Source: an uncultured Oscillibacter sp. (GTDB taxonomy: Bacteria; Bacillota; Clostridia; Oscillospirales; Oscillospiraceae). Taken from it: a stretch of 7,712 nt of DNA. The notes below the pieces were generated by a model. It made no database searches and was not told where the DNA came from. It saw only the letters and a list, made by a program, of their open reading frames with translations. Position numbers and translations under genes: made by a program. Where the stretch lies: the NCBI GenBank assembly GCA_937884915.1, contig CALAAN010000020.1, positions 1-7,712 on the forward strand, given 5' to 3'. This document shows, piece by piece, positions 6,525 through 7,712 of this stretch. The first letter of the stretch is position 1; every line of letters begins with the position of its first letter.

Positions 6525-6911
6525 TTTGCCGCCTCCTGCGCCTTCGCTTCGATGGGCTTACTCAGCGCGGTCAGCGCGACGAGGATGCAGATCATTGTGG
6601 GGATGAGGAAGTTGTCCGCGCCGAAAATGAGCAGGCACACGACGCTTGCTGCAAGGCCGATCCACGCGCTGAAATGGTGCTTTTCCTCGAGCCACTGGTC
6701 CATGAAGATGACGACGAACATCGCCGTCATCACAAAGTCGAGCCCCTCGGTGTTGAAGCGCAGAAGCCCGCCGAGGATGCCAGAAGCTGAACCCCGACGT
6801 GCGCATATAGACGCCGTAGGTCATGCCTAAAAATAAAAAGCCCGCAAAGATTGGGATTGTGTGCGGAAACGCGGCCTTTAATGCCGCGCTTACGGGTGAT
6901 TTGCTGTGCAT
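6521..6911 (-). pseudogene. azlC: azlC remnant: internal deletion plus frameshift
   Basis: AzlC is the large membrane subunit of the AzlCD exporter, normally about 220-240 residues. From ATG 6911 (AAGGAGGG at 6923-6930, spacing somewhat long) the frame reads a normal N-terminus through FLFLGMTYGVYMRTSGFSFW, residue 44, ending at 6780. Typical AzlC then continues with about 100-120 residues that include the rest of the first membrane hairpins and the NARHxFYG-type segment. Here the sequence jumps directly to GILGGLLRFNTEGLDF and on to MTAMFVVIFMDQWLEEK and GADNFLIPTMIC, but in another reading frame (from about 6781 to the TGA at 6521). The two frames meet at 6779-6782, where TGG of the left part and GGC of the right part share GG. 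The original frame runs on as nonsense to a stop at 6558. A functional AzlC cannot be made from this locus unless the deletion is an assembly error. Confidence 0.88.
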
Positions 6912-6952
6912 GGGAATGGGAACCCTCCTTGCGGTGATAAAACGAGATGGAA

Positions 6953-6982
6953 ATGCGCCGGTTATTTTTCCGCTTGGCGCAT
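6953..6982. repeat. Inverted repeat in the azlC / small-ORF divergent intergenic region
   Basis: ATGCGCC (6953-6959) and GGCGCAT (6976-6982) form a perfect 7-bp inverted repeat with 16 nt between the arms. It lies in the 92-nt gap between azlC (minus) and the small ORF (plus). It may be an operator for a dimeric regulator or a leader hairpin for either gene. I could not find a confident -35/-10 pair in this gap on either strand. Confidence 0.4.
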
Positions 6983-7003
6983 AAACTGACCTGAGGTGAT
7001 ACG

Positions 7004-7183
7004 ATGTCCTGTCAGGACGCGCTGCCTGCCGCCGTCGGCGCCGCCGCGGCGGCCATGGCGCAGGGAAAGAGCGATGCAGAGGTCGCGCTGCTCGCCGCCA
7101 TCTTCACGCAGCTCGGCGACAGCCTTGCAATGATCGCGGCGCTGCTCGCGTGCGGGAAGAGCGGCGACAGCGAGGCGGAATAA
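7004..7183 (+). CDS. Small alanine-rich hypothetical protein (59 aa)
   Basis: This 59-residue ORF starts at ATG 7004, preceded by GAGGTGAT (6993-7000), a good ribosome binding site at 3-6 nt spacing. The protein opens MSCQDALPAAVGAAAAAMAQG, continues through DAEVALLAAIFTQLGDSLAMI (residues 24-44), and ends with a cysteine and a charged tail, ACGKSGDSEAE. The core ALLAAxFxQLGDxLAxI resembles small proteins of unknown function that I recall as common in Clostridia, possibly the DUF6774 group; I am not sure of that assignment. It is probably soluble and helical. It is divergent from azlC and tail-to-tail with the transporter gene, whose stop lies 6 nt beyond its own. Function unknown. Confidence 0.72.
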   Translation: MSCQDALPAAVGAAAAAMAQGKSDAEVALLAAIFTQLGDSLAMIAALLACGKSGDSEAE

Positions 7184-7189
7184 AACAGC

Positions 7190-7712
7190 TCAGTCCTTGG
7201 CCGTCTCTTCTTTGACTTCATTCTTTTTGCCGCCCACGGTGATGAACGCGCCCGCGAGCAGCGTGATCGCCGAGCCGAGCAGAATGCGCGGCGTGAGCGT
7301 TTCATGCAAAAACAGAATGCCGAAAAAGATGCTCGTGATGGGCTCGAATGTGCTTAAAATCGCCGCGCGCTGCGCGCCGATGAGAAATGTTCCCTTCTGG
7401 AAGAGCACGACCGCGCCGACGCAGATCGTCAGCGAGAAGACGAACGCCACAAGCCATCCGGCAGCGTTCTGCGGCAGGCGGAGCTGCCCTGTGACAAGGC
7501 AGAGCACGAACGTGCAGACCGCGCACACGCTTGCCATGTAGAAGCTCATGCGGAAGCCCGAGACCTCGCGGTGGCGGAAATGAGCTAAAAGCAGGATATA
7601 TCCCGCGTAGGCCGCGCCCGACGTGAGCGCCAACGCAACGCCGAAGGGATCGGCCGCGCCGCTCGGGTCGATGAGCAGGATGATGCCGAGCGAGCACAGG
7701 ATCGCGCAGAAA
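7190..7712 (-). CDS. EamA/DMT family membrane transporter, C-terminal part (5' end beyond window)
   Basis: The frame is open on the minus strand from the right window edge to TGA at 7190-7192, giving 173 residues of a protein that in this family is usually about 290-300 residues with ten membrane helices. The visible part covers the second EamA repeat: GVALALTSGAAYAGYILLL, two further hydrophobic segments (MASVCAVCTFVLCLVTG and LVAFVFSLTICVGAVVLF), then the family-typical AAILSTFEPITSIFFGILFL and HETLTPRILLGSAITLLAGA. It ends in a charged cytoplasmic tail, KKNEVKEETAKD. A TTG at 7633 could be read as a start but is internal, because conserved-looking membrane sequence continues upstream to the edge. 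Substrate is unknown; the family exports or imports amino acids, nucleotides, sugars and other metabolites. No terminator is evident just past its stop. Confidence 0.9.
   Translation of the reverse strand, partial: FCAILCSLGIILLIDPSGAADPFGVALALTSGAAYAGYILLLAHFRHREVSGFRMSFYMASVCAVCTFVLCLVTGQLRLPQNAAGWLVAFVFSLTICVGAVVLFQKGTFLIGAQRAAILSTFEPITSIFFGILFLHETLTPRILLGSAITLLAGAFITVGGKKNEVKEETAKD

Noticed and set aside
6558..6911. Intact 117-residue membrane protein starting at the azlC ATG
   Set aside because: Only the first 44 residues are AzlC-like. The rest is out-of-frame translation of the azlC 3' part, so it is a pseudogene product.
7012..7305. 97-codon minus-strand frame across the small ORF
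   Set aside because: It overlaps the transporter 3' end and the small plus-strand ORF, is serine/arginine-rich, and has no ribosome binding site or family motif.

Overview
The window looks like a chromosomal segment of a moderately GC-rich Firmicute, probably class Clostridia. This is inferred from the RpoB sequence (no large proteobacterial-type insertions in the visible part), strong AAGGAG-type ribosome binding sites, consensus sigma-A promoters, and a gene set typical of gut Oscillospirales-like genomes. I cannot name the species. All genes are ordinary chromosomal types; I see no CRISPR array, tRNA, rRNA, insertion sequence, phage gene or plasmid function.

Layout. Positions 1-2131 (minus strand) hold the first 710 codons of rpoB, cut by the left window edge. 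Positions 2132-2506 are a 375-base divergent intergenic region. It contains a near-consensus rpoB promoter, a rpoB leader of about 190 nt with two perfect hairpins, a plus-strand promoter followed by a strong intrinsic terminator (a candidate small RNA that starts inside the rpoB leader and crosses its promoter), and a separate plus-strand promoter for the next operon. Positions 2507-5457 (plus) are a three-gene unit: an S9 prolyl-oligopeptidase-family serine peptidase followed by two unrelated GNAT N-acetyltransferases. It ends at a perfect bidirectional terminator (5473-5506), which also serves the convergent operon from the right.

That operon (minus, 6911 to 5519) reads azlC - azlD - metal-dependent cyclase/hydrolase. 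azlC is broken: its N-terminal 44 codons are joined out of frame to its C-terminal part, and roughly 100-120 central codons are missing. azlD, whose start codon overlaps the azlC stop, looks intact, as does the cyclase, which carries a complete HxGTHxDxPxH zinc motif. Positions 7004-7183 (plus) hold a 59-residue alanine-rich small protein with a good ribosome binding site, divergent from azlC and tail-to-tail with the last gene. Positions 7190-7712 (minus) hold the C-terminal half of an EamA/DMT-family membrane transporter, cut by the right window edge.

Working picture: core transcription (rpoB) is under its own promoter here rather than directly behind rplL. Beside it sit peptide and amino-acid housekeeping functions: cytosolic peptide hydrolysis, acetylation, a disabled branched-chain amino acid exporter pair, a small-molecule hydrolase and a drug/metabolite-type permease. 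The points most worth checking are the azlC internal deletion and the candidate small RNA at the rpoB promoter. I did not find a convincing new multi-gene system.
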